DNA of 64,000 nt, from assembly GCF_008831285.2 (NCBI RefSeq), contig NC_045139.1, positions 27,929,808 through 27,993,807 on the forward strand. Direction: 5' to 3'. Each line of letters begins with the position of its first letter. Within the stretch, counting starts at the first letter, position 1. The DNA is from Nymphaea colorata. Its lineage: Eukaryota > Streptophyta > Magnoliopsida > Nymphaeales > Nymphaeaceae. The translations under genes were made by a program, and so were the position numbers. This document shows, in pieces, positions 1 to 12,100 of the stretch. The notes beneath the pieces were generated by a model. The model saw nothing but the letters and a program-made list of their open reading frames with translations. It was not told the DNA's origin and ran no database searches.

Positions 1-121
1 TTTGATTTTATTCTTACATGTTTTTAAGATGTATGTTTTAGATTTTGATTTGTATTGCAATTATTGTGTAATTGAAGAATTATCTTAACCATTCATTTTT
101 TCTAAATAAACCTTTTAACAG
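1..121 (+). other. Intron (3' end) upstream of first visible ECT-like exon
   Basis: AT-rich sequence ending in a pyrimidine-rich tract and AG at 120-121, directly before an exon that reads in frame into the YTH gene. The N-terminal exons of that gene lie outside the window. Confidence 0.7.
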
Positions 122-3100
122 GTTATGAGAACTCCATTGGTGGATGGGATGAATACCCTCAATATCTAAATGTTGAAGGTGTTGAAATGAGTTCTCCTGT
201 AAGTGTTGTGAATGTGTGTTACCTTAATTTTCACTTTAGTTCTATGAGTTGGCGTTCAAATGGTTTCTTTTTTCATAGGGAGTTTATCATCCTGGATATG
301 GATATAACCCTCAAATGCCTTATGGTCCCTATTCTCCATCTACAACGCCTGTGCCTCCCGTTCATCCACATAGTCCTATGTACTCTCCACAGCAATTCCC
401 ATATACAGGTTCCTACTACCCACCAGTAGTTCCACCCACTGTGCCATATATAAGTTCACCAACACATATCTCTCAAGCAGATCTTTCTATGCCATCCAGC
501 GTTGATCAACAGGGAGGTTTTGTTCCAGATGGTTCCATGAACAACAGTGTGCAACTTGATACAGGTCCTGGCTATTCACCTCCTTATGGATCTCTGGGTA
601 GAGGGAACTTTTCTGGGAGTGCTGGGAATAATGGCTACTATGATTTTAGGCAAGGCTTTGATGGTTTTGGGTATAGTGGATCTTGGTCAAATTCATGGAG
701 GATGGCTGAGGGGCAAAACAGATCATTGAATTCCTTAGCACCATCCTCTGCGCAGCCAGTTACAGAATCTCTAAGGCATAATATTGCACCTTTGGCTCCT
801 GGAGCTGTAAGTTATTTTTTGCTATGTCAATGCATAATTTGATTATGTAGAACACATGCTATTCTGTTTGTGCATGTTTTTTCTTACCTGCCTATTTTTC
901 TCATTTCGAGATAGTAAATGCTTCCTGGTCTGGAATCACTTGTTTGCTTGTGTACCATTGAACTTTGGTTGTTCACGTTTTTAATATGCTTGCCTGTTGC
1001 ATGCCAGGATAATTTGTACTCTTTGCACCCTGTGGTTCTTTAGTTTAGAGGTTTATGATTCATGTGTTTTTTTAATCCAGGGAAAAGGAAAAACTATGAG
1101 TTGCTTTTTTCCTTCAAATGGTGACTCTAATATGCTTTGGGATCCAGTTGTAGTGGTTGGTAAATTTATTAGAAAGCATGAGACATTCTGTCCCTGTTGC
1201 CTTGGAATATACCCAGAAAATATACACAGAGATATCTTCTGTGGACCATATCTCAAACTTACTTGAGCATTTGAGGTAATGGCGCATCAAATTGCCTAGA
1301 ATAAGTTTGTAAGGGGAAGGATTTTTTCTTCAAAAATCTGCAGATGTTGTTAATATTGCATTATTTCTTCTCCTTTTTGCTGTAAGATTGACAAATTTTA
1401 TCAAATTCTTGTTCGTTTTAAATACTTGTATATGACTGATTTTCCAGTTTCATGCTTCTTCCCAGCAAAGATCAGCATATGGCTCTGGTGCATCGATAAA
1501 TACCTCTGGCAGAGTGTATGGACATGGTGGATTCTATAATCAAGGTGTTAACGTTGGAAGATCTGGGCTTGGTTTTGGTGCAAATAGCAGGAGTTGGGTT
1601 TCTGTTGACAAAGGTCAGCGCAGAATAAGAGGTAATGGATCCTTGTGCAGCTGCAATGGCACACTTGATATTATTGGAGAACAAAATAAGGGACCCAGAG
1701 CTACAAGGCCAAGATCATCAGATCAGGAATCTAATACTGACGGCAAGAATGGTAGATCTACTGTGGATGCACATAGTGGAAAGTATAACAAGCTTGACTT
1801 TGTCACCGAGTATGAAGATGCTAAGTTTTTCATCATCAAGTCGTATAATGAAGATAATGTTCATAAAAGTATTAAATATGGTGTTTGGGCTAGCACAACT
1901 AATGGTAATAGGAAGTTGGATTCAGCATATAACGAATCAAAGGAGAAAGGACACAGCTGCCCAGTGTTTCTTCTTTTCTCGGTGAGCAAGCTATGCATTC
2001 GTCAGTTATTATTCTTGTCCATAGTCTCAGACTAGTTTAATGCAGTTTTTTGGGTGCTTCAAGGTGCTTGGCAGTTCATACCATCTGCAAGAGTATCTTG
2101 ATCTGTTCTTCATTTGGCTCTTGATTCAGTAATTGTATAAAAGTAGTCCTTAGAAACATCCTTGCGTCTTTATGGTCATTTGAAAATGAAGTTGTTCTTG
2201 GGAAACCTCTTTCTCTCTCCTTTGTTCCATTCTTTTGATAGCGCGACCCTTTTTTGTTCATGCCCTTGCCATCCATGCAGGTTAATGCTAGTGCACAATT
2301 CTGCGGAGTAGCTGAGATGGTGGGGCCAGTGGATTTTGATAAAAGCGTGGACTATTGGCAGCAGGATAAGTGGAGTGGCCAATTCCCAGTCAAGTGGCAT
2401 ATTGTAAAAGATGTGCCGAACAGCCTGTTTCGCCACATTATTCTGGAAAATAATGACAACAAGCCTGTGACCAATAGCAGAGACACACAAGAAGTAAGGA
2501 TTCTTCATGGCTTAAGCCTGTAAATTATTTTTGTCATTTCTTATGAAGTCATCTGGGTATTATTTATCTAAAATAGGGTATCTATGGTTTGAGTCTTGAA
2601 TGTTGTATTTGTGAAGCCTGTGTACATCCTATGGTTAAACATGCATGTTCTCATAATTTATTTCCCACTCATGTGGATGGAGATACATGATGAGTCATGA
2701 GTTTGAAAAGATCTCAACTGGACACTGGAACATACATTTTCTTTTCTATTTTTGTTCTCTTCTTAGGACATATAAATGATTCACGTCGACCAATAGCAGA
2801 CAGATTTTTGGACAGAAGAATCTCATTTACTTGTTTATTTTAAGTTTAAATATTTGTTTCTGAAGCCTGTAGTTCCTGAGAAAACTATGATGCAGTGGAT
2901 TACCGCTTCATCCTGATGTATGGGCTCTACAAACAGATTGGCCAACAGAACTTTTTGAGAATAAAATTTTCACTGACGTTAAATCCATATGTTTTTATAT
3001 TTAAAATGTCATGCACATAAAGAAAAATCGGCTTGAGAGAGACTTATATGCAAGTTAAATTGGATTTCTTCTATGTTAGTGAATACAGAGCAATGGATAG

Positions 3101-6100
3101 GAGCTGAGAAGGAACAGAATAAAATACTCCAATGTTGAAGCTGGACATGGGAGATGAAAAGGGGAAGTAATTTCAGTACAGTCCAGTTATTAGAATCAGC
3201 AATCAGGTTTGATGAGGGGTAGCCTGTTAACGCCTTAATGGTCCTATTCTTGTACATTCCACAAATCCATCTTTTGCTCCTAATCCTTTGAATTTGTAGA
3301 CATTGTATGACAATCATTATAATTTATAGGACCGTTGGTTTGAGAATATTGTTGCTCAGAACTTTCCAAGCCATTACTAGCCCTTGGGATCTAATTGGCT
3401 TGCATAAGGCTTCGTTTTGAGAATAGTATCACAATAATTTTGGAACTGTCTAATCCAAGTGTCTTGAGCATTGCTGTCTCAGAATTCACCAAGGTCAAAC
3501 TAAGCCTTGGGACATGCTTTGATAAAATTGATAATATCACTCAACGTCCAACGATGATCTCCACAAGTTTGATTTATAGAAAACAAAGGAAAGGAGAGAG
3601 GTGTGAAAAATGGTTGGTGTGGCAACACACACCTCCAAACCCTAATCCATCAAGTTAACACATTTTTACACTTATGAATATATAATCCCTTTAATCATGG
3701 ACATAATACAAGTGAACCATTAATGAATGAAAATAACACGTCAATAAAAAGGAAACCACCTGTGTATAGGAGGACGATTGGATCAGATATGTCTAGATCC
3801 AATCCAGGCCCATATATGATAAAGCTTATATTTCTACACTCCCTCAAGTTGTACATGGTCGTAAATCATTTACAACTTGTTCTTCAATAGCCTAAATTGA
3901 TGTATGGCTCTATCTCCTCGAGTTCAGCCTTCTAGCGTATGGAATGTTGGTCAATCTCAGTGTGTGTTGCCCGGCTATGTTGAATAAGGTTGAAAGATGG
4001 TATTTATAGCACTTTGATTATCACATGGTAATAATGATTGATCTATAGCACTTGATTATCACACAGTAATAATGATTGATCTATTCTATTTCCCAGATCA
4101 GCTGGCAAATATCTAATCCCTGTAACTTCCGCTGTCCCAGCAGCCATCGATATGTACTCAGCTTCCGTACTAGACAGTTTCACTGCCTTCTGTTTTCAAC
4201 TACTCAAAGATGCAAGATTTTTACCTATGAAAATATAGTACTCAGATACGGATCTCCTCTCATCTGGGTCAGCTGCCCAAACTGCATCCATATAGGTAGT
4301 CAGCTTGTGTTCTTCATTTCCATTGCCACTTTTACAATAAAACAACCCATATCCTACGACTTCTCAGTTTCTGCATGCTCCAAGAGAGGGACACATGGAA
4401 GTTGTGAAACGTATTTTAAGATGCATATGTCTGGTCTAGATACTAGAACATTCCAATAGTGTTGTGATACTTTGTGGGATTGATATAAAGCTCTCCATCC
4501 TCTAAACTTAATATCTGTTACCACACACGTAGAGTATTCGCTGCCTTACAATGCAACACACTTGGAGTATTCACTGGTGTACAATTTGTAATGACTGCCT
4601 TGTCCAAAAGATCTAGTATGTATTTATGCTGCATGAGTGTTGCCATGTCCCCTTGTCTATTTACCTCAACTCCAAGAAAATATGGAATTTGTCCAGATCC
4701 TTCAGTTTAAAAACCGTCATCAAATATTCTTTCACTTCTTGCACATGTTCATTTGAACTCCCAGTGATTACAATATCATTAACATATATGAGAAGTAAAT
4801 TGGTGGTACCCTTTGCCTGATAAATAAAAAGTCAGTGATCAAGTGAACACCTTTTGAAGCCATATCCTTGAATCTGTATAGAAAAGCTATCGAACCACGA
4901 ACGAGAAGCTTATTTTAGGCCATATAAAGAATTTTTTGACCTGGATACCCAAGTAGAAGCATCCCCCTTTGCATATCCAAGGGGTTTGCTCCATATGCAC
5001 TTCTTCTTTCAAGTCACCATGCAAAAAAAACACATCCTTGACATCTATTTGACTGAGCTTCCATCCGATCAACTGCAAGAGATATAATGACATAGTACCA
5101 TCTCGACTACTGGATTAAAAGTCTCTTCATAATTTTTTCCATATTTTGAAGCCATGAGCCACAAGTTGTGCTTTGTATCTCTCAATGCTCCCATTAGGTT
5201 TATGTTTTATCTTGTTAACCTATTTAGATCCCACAACTTTTTTTTATTCTAACCTCAGAACAACCTCCCATGTTTGACATGCATGAAGAGCTGCTATATC
5301 TTCATTCATGCTCTCAATCCATCAGTGAGATTTGGCTGTTTGATTGAAACAATTTGGTTCATCTTGTTTAGTGAGCTATGTGATGAACAACTGAAAAACT
5401 AGAGAAAAATTGTCATAGCTCACCCATCATCTCTGAATAGGATGTCGAATTCAATTTTGATCTCCTTGAGGTTTCAGCCGTTGTTATCTCGTTATTCATT
5501 TTTGCATTCTTACCTCTTCTCGTGAAGACTTGCCCAGAAAAATGTTCTTCACACAAGATGTGTTGCATCTGATAGAGGATTAGTTGAGGACTCTGCAGCA
5601 TAAAAAATGGGACAACTTGTTTGACAAGATTGGTCTATATTTGCAAAAAGGTCTGCATTCATCCAAGGGTCATAGGCAATGTTATCAATGCCGTATCGTA
5701 TCGTGTATCGGTCGGGCCGACCTATACGCCGTATCGTAACGTATCGTAAAATTAATTTTTTAATTTGTAAAAATATTTAAAATTTATAAAAAATAGAAAA
5801 AATATCAGAAAAATTCTAAAAAAATCCGAAAAAACTAGGAAAAATCAGAAAAATTCAAGAAAAATGTATTTAAAGGAACATTCATCATTCATGTATATGA
5901 AGTATGAACTATGAAGTATGCATATGAACAAGACATTCCAAAATAAGAAATCAAACATTCAAAAAACAAAATAACATACTAAGCAACCTAAGAGTATTCA
6001 ATTACATCACAATTCATAAGTTCAGAGGTCAAAACTCAAAACATATTGACATAGTTTTCAAAACTCAAAACAAAAAGCCTCGTCAATCGTCATCTGCATC

Positions 6101-9100
6101 ATCATCTTCATTCTTCATCATCATCTTCATTTTCTTCATTAATTGCTTCTTCTATCCCCTCTGTTGCAAATGGAATGTCACCAACATTCCATTGCTCCCC
6201 CTCAGCCTCTCCTTCATCAATAATCTCTGCTGCTCCTTCAACGTTCAAAAAATCAAGATCGTCCTCATCAAGTATTGCAGATGGTTCTTCTTCAACCCAA
6301 GAATCTAATATATCAAAATGGTCAATGAAGATAGGATCATATTGATTGTGATGCTTCCTCGTAGATGTTGTTTCTAGTTGCCTAACAAGAGAAAAATTTA
6401 ACAAATTGTTAGAGATTAAAATATATATTAGAATTTGCTATTTTGTATAACAAATGTTTACCTTTGTCTCAACTTCATATTATAACGAACGTAAACAAGG
6501 TCATTCAACCTTTTATGTTCCAGCCTATTCCTCTTCTTACTGTGGATGTGTTGAAATACACTCCAATTTCTTTCACATCTAGTTGCACTACATGTTTGGC
6601 TGAGGATTCTAATTGCAAGCTTCCTTAATTCTGGGCAATCAGGCCCAAACCTTTCCCACCACAAATTTAATAATAGATGGAAAGTAAAAATGTTGTCAGA
6701 ATAAATATGTGAGAAGATAGAAGAAAAGCTAAACAACAAAAAGTATAAATTCTCTTTTTCTAAAACCTGGACGCATAGTTGTCCTGCATCGAACTGATGT
6801 GTCTCTCGCCATGGTACCAGAAGCCGTATCATATTTGTTGATCGACATATGGATAGCGTCTTGTTCTTTACTATCGCTTACTCATACATCAATACAATCC
6901 AACATGCCATACTCGACCTTTCTATCCTTCTTAAAAATGAGAAGATATCTAATAGCAGGATTTAGGTAGTAGGCTGCTGCATGAAGTGGGCAATGAAGTT
7001 GTCCAGACCACCTTTGATCTATAATCTTCCATATAGGCATGTACAACTTCTTTTTCCCCTTCATATTATCTCTAATGGCCTCCTTGGCTCTGTCCATAGA
7101 CTCATAAATATCCAATAGAAGGTCTATCTTCACTATCAACTAATCTGAGGACTTTCACTAGAGGTACACAAATCTTCAATAAGTGCACACATGATTCCCA
7201 AAAGTCAGCATCGAAGATGGTATCCACAACTGTCGTAGCCTTTCTTTTATAGGCATGTGGATATGCAGCCCAATCATCACTTGAAAACATCTGCCTGAGA
7301 GAAGTTCTTTGCTTGACTATACCCTGCACAGTCAAAACATTTGTAGCATACTGTGTTTGTGCAGGTCGAATCAATTCAGCCCCATTTGTGAATTTCCTCA
7401 TCAAATTCAAGACATAAGCATGATTATAAATAAACTTCGTGATTTCTTGGCATCTATGAACTGTCAACTTCATATCATCTCTTTCACCAAGATCCCTGAA
7501 GCATAAGATTTACATAGTGAGCAGCACATGGACTCCAATAAAATCTCCCATATCGTGCTGCTAACATTTCACCTGCAGCTTTATAATTTGCTGCATTATC
7601 AGTGATAAATTGTACGACATTTTCAGGCCCAACTTCTTCTATAACTTTATCAAAAATCACAAACAACACATCAGCAGTCTTAGGAGTATCAGACAAATCA
7701 ACAGATTTTAAGAACATAGTACCAAGAGGGCAATATACGAGGAAGTTTACCAATGTTCTGTTCTTGATGTTTGTCCACCCATCTGCCATTACACTGCATC
7801 CTGTAGCTTTCCAGCTCAATTTTAGTTCATCACAATATGTCTTCACATCTCTAACTATATTGTTGAGAATTTTACCACGCAATTTATGAAAAGAGGGCAT
7901 TTTATACCCTCGCCCTACACTAGCAATCACATCTGCTATAGGCTGATAATGATAAGAGTTTTCTACATTGAAGGGAATGGATGCATCATAGAACCACCTT
8001 CCTATGGTTTCATCTGCTGCTTCAATAATATCCTTTGATTGCATGGCTATACGAATCTCAGGCTGAGCACCAGCAGCAGTATAATTGGGAAAAAAATTCT
8101 TGATCGAACCAGACATATTGCTCGACCTCATAGTAGGTACTCTACCACCACCAGTACGACTACTATGACTCCTGCCACGTCCTCGTGAAACTGAACTTAT
8201 ACTTGCACCTCTTCTTTTTCTGGTTGCAGTTGCAGAAGAACCACCTCCACGCATGATGCCTTTCCCTTTAGTTGTTCTCAAACTGACACCAACATCTTCA
8301 CCTTCACTTTCTTCCTCTTCACGTGGGTCCCCATATCCTTCCTCTGCATCTTTCATTTCCTTTTCAATCCTACTTGCTTTCACTGCATCAAGAAGCTCAT
8401 GACACTGGTGCTTTACATACGCTGGCAATGGGTTCTCTTGGGAGCCATTGCATTCAGCCACATCGCTGTGTGTACCAGCTATATGGTGTTTAAAGCGAGA
8501 GATCCCTCCTGATATGATTTGCTTACAATAATTGCACTTAACTCTTAATCTATCTTTGGGATTCACCCTTGTACACCACTGCCATGCAGGATCCGACATT
8601 ATATCTTCACAAAACAAGTAAAAACATACAAATAAATGTAGGAAATAAGACAAATGAACGATTCAACGGCAAAAATGAGTTATTTCTTACCTTCTTGGTG
8701 TTAAAAACCAAAAAACCCTCTTTCTCCAAGCTTCCCACCGTCCCAAGACTCCCCACAACGAGAAATAAAGCTTCTTCACCGACAAATCTTGATGCAATGG
8801 AGAAAATCTCTCCCTCCCACGTCTCTAGCATTGTTGAGAAACAAGAAAAGAGAGAGAGAGGAGCGTCAGTTTCAAAATAAGACGCAAAAAAAGGGGCCCT
8901 CGGGCCCCTTTTTTAATTTCACCCCCGTATCATGCGATATGGGGGTGTATCGCATGTATCGTGCGATATGGTCACCGTATCGCACGATACGTACGATACG
9001 CATACGATACGTACACGTATCGTATTTAAAGTTTAAACAGTGTATCGTATAGGTTTTCTTGACCTATACGATACGTATCGTACGATATGCGTTCGGATCG

Positions 9101-12100
9101 TACGATACAGATAACATTGGTCATAGGCTTCCACTGGGTGTGTCTCTTCCTAACCTATAGTAATCGACCCAAAATTATGGCTATCAAACACTACACTCCT
9201 TCGTTTGTTAACAGGATCATAACATCAATATCCTTTGTATTCATCTGCATGCCCAACAAACCTGCACTTGGAACTTATTTTGCAAAGATGAGTAAGCGTG
9301 GAACAACCGACACAACAAAAAACACGCAGTTTATCATAACCAGGATGATGTCTAAATAAAGTATAATAAGGAGACTTCTGTTCTAGAATGGACATAGGCA
9401 GACAATTTATAGTATAAAAAGGAAAAGTCTTTGACCAAAGCCTAACAGATAGATTTCTATCATGTAACATACTCACAACACTCTCGGCCATTTGGTGATG
9501 CTTTCTCTTTGCTACTCCATTTTGTTGATGGGTATGCGGGCAAGGCACCCATCGCCTTATTCCATCATTTGAAGAAATACCATAAAATCGTTCGATGAAT
9601 ATTCTCCCCACCGTGACATTGGAAATGCATAATACATGAGAATCTAACTTTGTCCATAAAATAGAATCTACAAAATATTTGAAATACTTCCTGTTTATGT
9701 TTTATGAAGTATATCCAAATGTAATGAGAGTATGAATCAATAAATATAATATAGTATCGATTTCTAGATAAAGAAGAAATAGTTGTGGGCCCCCAAACAT
9801 CAAATAGATAATTTCAAAAAGTGTTGAACCTCTCCTATTTTTCACATTAAAAGGAGGAACATGACTCGTACATAGTTCACAACTAGAACATTTCTTGGAC
9901 TTAAACGGTGAAAGCAAACTAGACTTTTGAATAAGACTATCAAATACAAGTTTTCAATAAAACCTCAGCTACAATGACCCAAACAACCGTGCCAGAGATC
10001 TGGCTCATTACAGTGAGACAAACTAGAAACATTTAACAAACATGGATCATATCTAGAGACAAATGATTATGAAGAGAAGGGCTTGATTGGCTTCAACTGA
10101 AAAAGCTAGAGCTAAAGAGGAAGCAAGATTTTCCTTGAAGACATACATGTTTCCTCGCCCCTCCCCTTCAGCGAGCATCCTCTTCGAAGGTCCTTAACAT
10201 AAACAAAAGAGGGAATAGATTCGACTAAAGAACTCATATCGTCTACAAGTTTAGCAATAGAGAGTATGTTCTTTTGACTATTAAGTGCAAGGAGGACATT
10301 AGACAAGGAAAAAGAGGATATAGACATGTGAAGATGTGCATCACCAACATGACTAATTGAGTGATGGATACCATCTCTTGTGACAATGCAACCTTTTTGA
10401 AGACATGGAAAAACATTAGATAACTTACCCTCGTTACTTGTAACATGCATGGCTGCTCCTGAATCCACATATTACTAAGCCTGGTCATCGGGCCTGGCCA
10501 CTGGTGGGTACCCAGTACTCAGGCCGACTTGGGCCCGGAAAAAGTGGCACCAGGCCAGCCCGAAATGTTATCGGGCCGTCCCGGGTGGGCCCGGTAACAG
10601 TTTTTTTAATATATAATTTATTATTTTTATATATAATTATAATATTTTATTACAACTTTTAATATTAATATTTTATTTTATATTACAAATATATATTTTA
10701 TAATTTAATCGGGCGGGTCCAGCCCGATGCCTAGGCTTACATATCACTCTCCTTGTTCATTTTGTTTGAAAGTCATCTGTGGTAGAGTTGACAAGAGAAC
10801 CTATTGCACATCTCCAGGTGGTGGCCTTGCACTCTAATGAGAAGTTCTATTCTCAGCTTTTCCTATCTTTCCTTTGTTCTATGGATTGTACCAACAATCA
10901 ACTTTCACATACCTTCTTCCGCCACGCAGAAAGCAAGTGGACACTCTCTTTTTGTTCCTTGCATTAAAGCCACCTGAAATGGTAGGTGTAGGCAATATCC
11001 ATGAGCACCTTGCCCAAAACGACCTTGTCCCCTCCTACCTTGATTTCCTCCACTTTCAAGTCCAACACTTACTGGGCTATCTATTGTGTGAACAATGTGA
11101 GATTTGGTCATGTCATGCCCTTTTGTCCTTTTTATGGTCATCTCACACTGAAGGAGCTTTGCTTGAATTTCCTCAAAGGTGGGCAAAGTGGGCTGACATG
11201 ATAAGGCTGTGGTAAACATATCAAAGTCTGTCCCCAACCCATTAAGAGTCTGCTGTACTTTATACTTGTCTGAGACCTCACTTCCAACAATAGCTAACTG
11301 ATTAGTAATATTCTTCATGTGATTTATATATTCAAACACTGGCATTGAACCCTTCTCTAAATTCTGAAACTCCCTTTTAGGAATAGCACCCGAGCCTCTC
11401 ATTTGGATTTGTAGACAACACTTCTTGGGAAAGTGTTCAAGTGATGTAGGCTGCCAATGATTGATCTCGTTTTCTTCGAGTTGTGTATTCTTGATTCTTG
11501 ACCAATCGTGTGGATGTCACACCTTTCTCATCCTTGGTTTCCTGCAAAATAAATCGTGGTGGCACAGGGATAGAAACATCCAAGTGCACGTCAAGGTCAT
11601 GACTCCATATGAAAAAATATTGGCCTTTTCTATGTTAAGAAATTGGAGTGAGCAAGCTTTTGAGAAACCAATTGACTAAGGAAATTTTGATGAAATACCA
11701 GATTGTGAAGATAAGTCCATGGATAACAAGGAGATGTGAACTAGGAAGTAAGGACAGAGGACTAGGAAACCAATCAGCTGGAAGCAATTAGCAGTCACTC
11801 AATTGAGAATATCACAACTGGCAGAAATATAAGATTCACCCTCCTTTTTTTTTTGTGTGAAGGAATGCTACTCAGGTCAGAAATTTGGCATCATTTTCTG
11901 ATTTGGAACTTTCACAACAGACTGCTGGTTACAGCACGTAACATACACAATTTTTTAACACAATGTAATTGCTTCAACACTGTTGATGCGAAAATACGAC
12001 AGTATGGGCTTCAAAGATAATTTTTTAGAAGAAGCCTGCGCTTTGATTCCATGATAAGTTTGATGATATCACTCAACGATGACATCCACTATTTTGATTT

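Larger units (their letters stand above)
5677..9119 (-). mobile_element. hAT-superfamily DNA transposon (hAT-1), nearly full length
   Basis: The element is bounded by terminal inverted repeats CAATGTTATC / GATAACATTG and a perfect 8-bp target duplication GTCATAGG (5669-5676 and 9120-9127), the hallmark of hAT insertion. Both subterminal regions are dense in short GTATCG/CGATAC motifs, probable transposase-binding sites. One transposase gene lies on the minus strand with a 5'UTR intron. The perfect duplication inside a decayed copia element shows that it arrived after copia-1. It has a close structural relative at 58302-62052. Confidence 0.95.

Noticed and set aside
6108-8599. hAT-1 transposase as a domesticated host gene
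   Set aside because: It lies between matching TIRs with a perfect target duplication and has two frame lesions, so it is a plain transposon copy.
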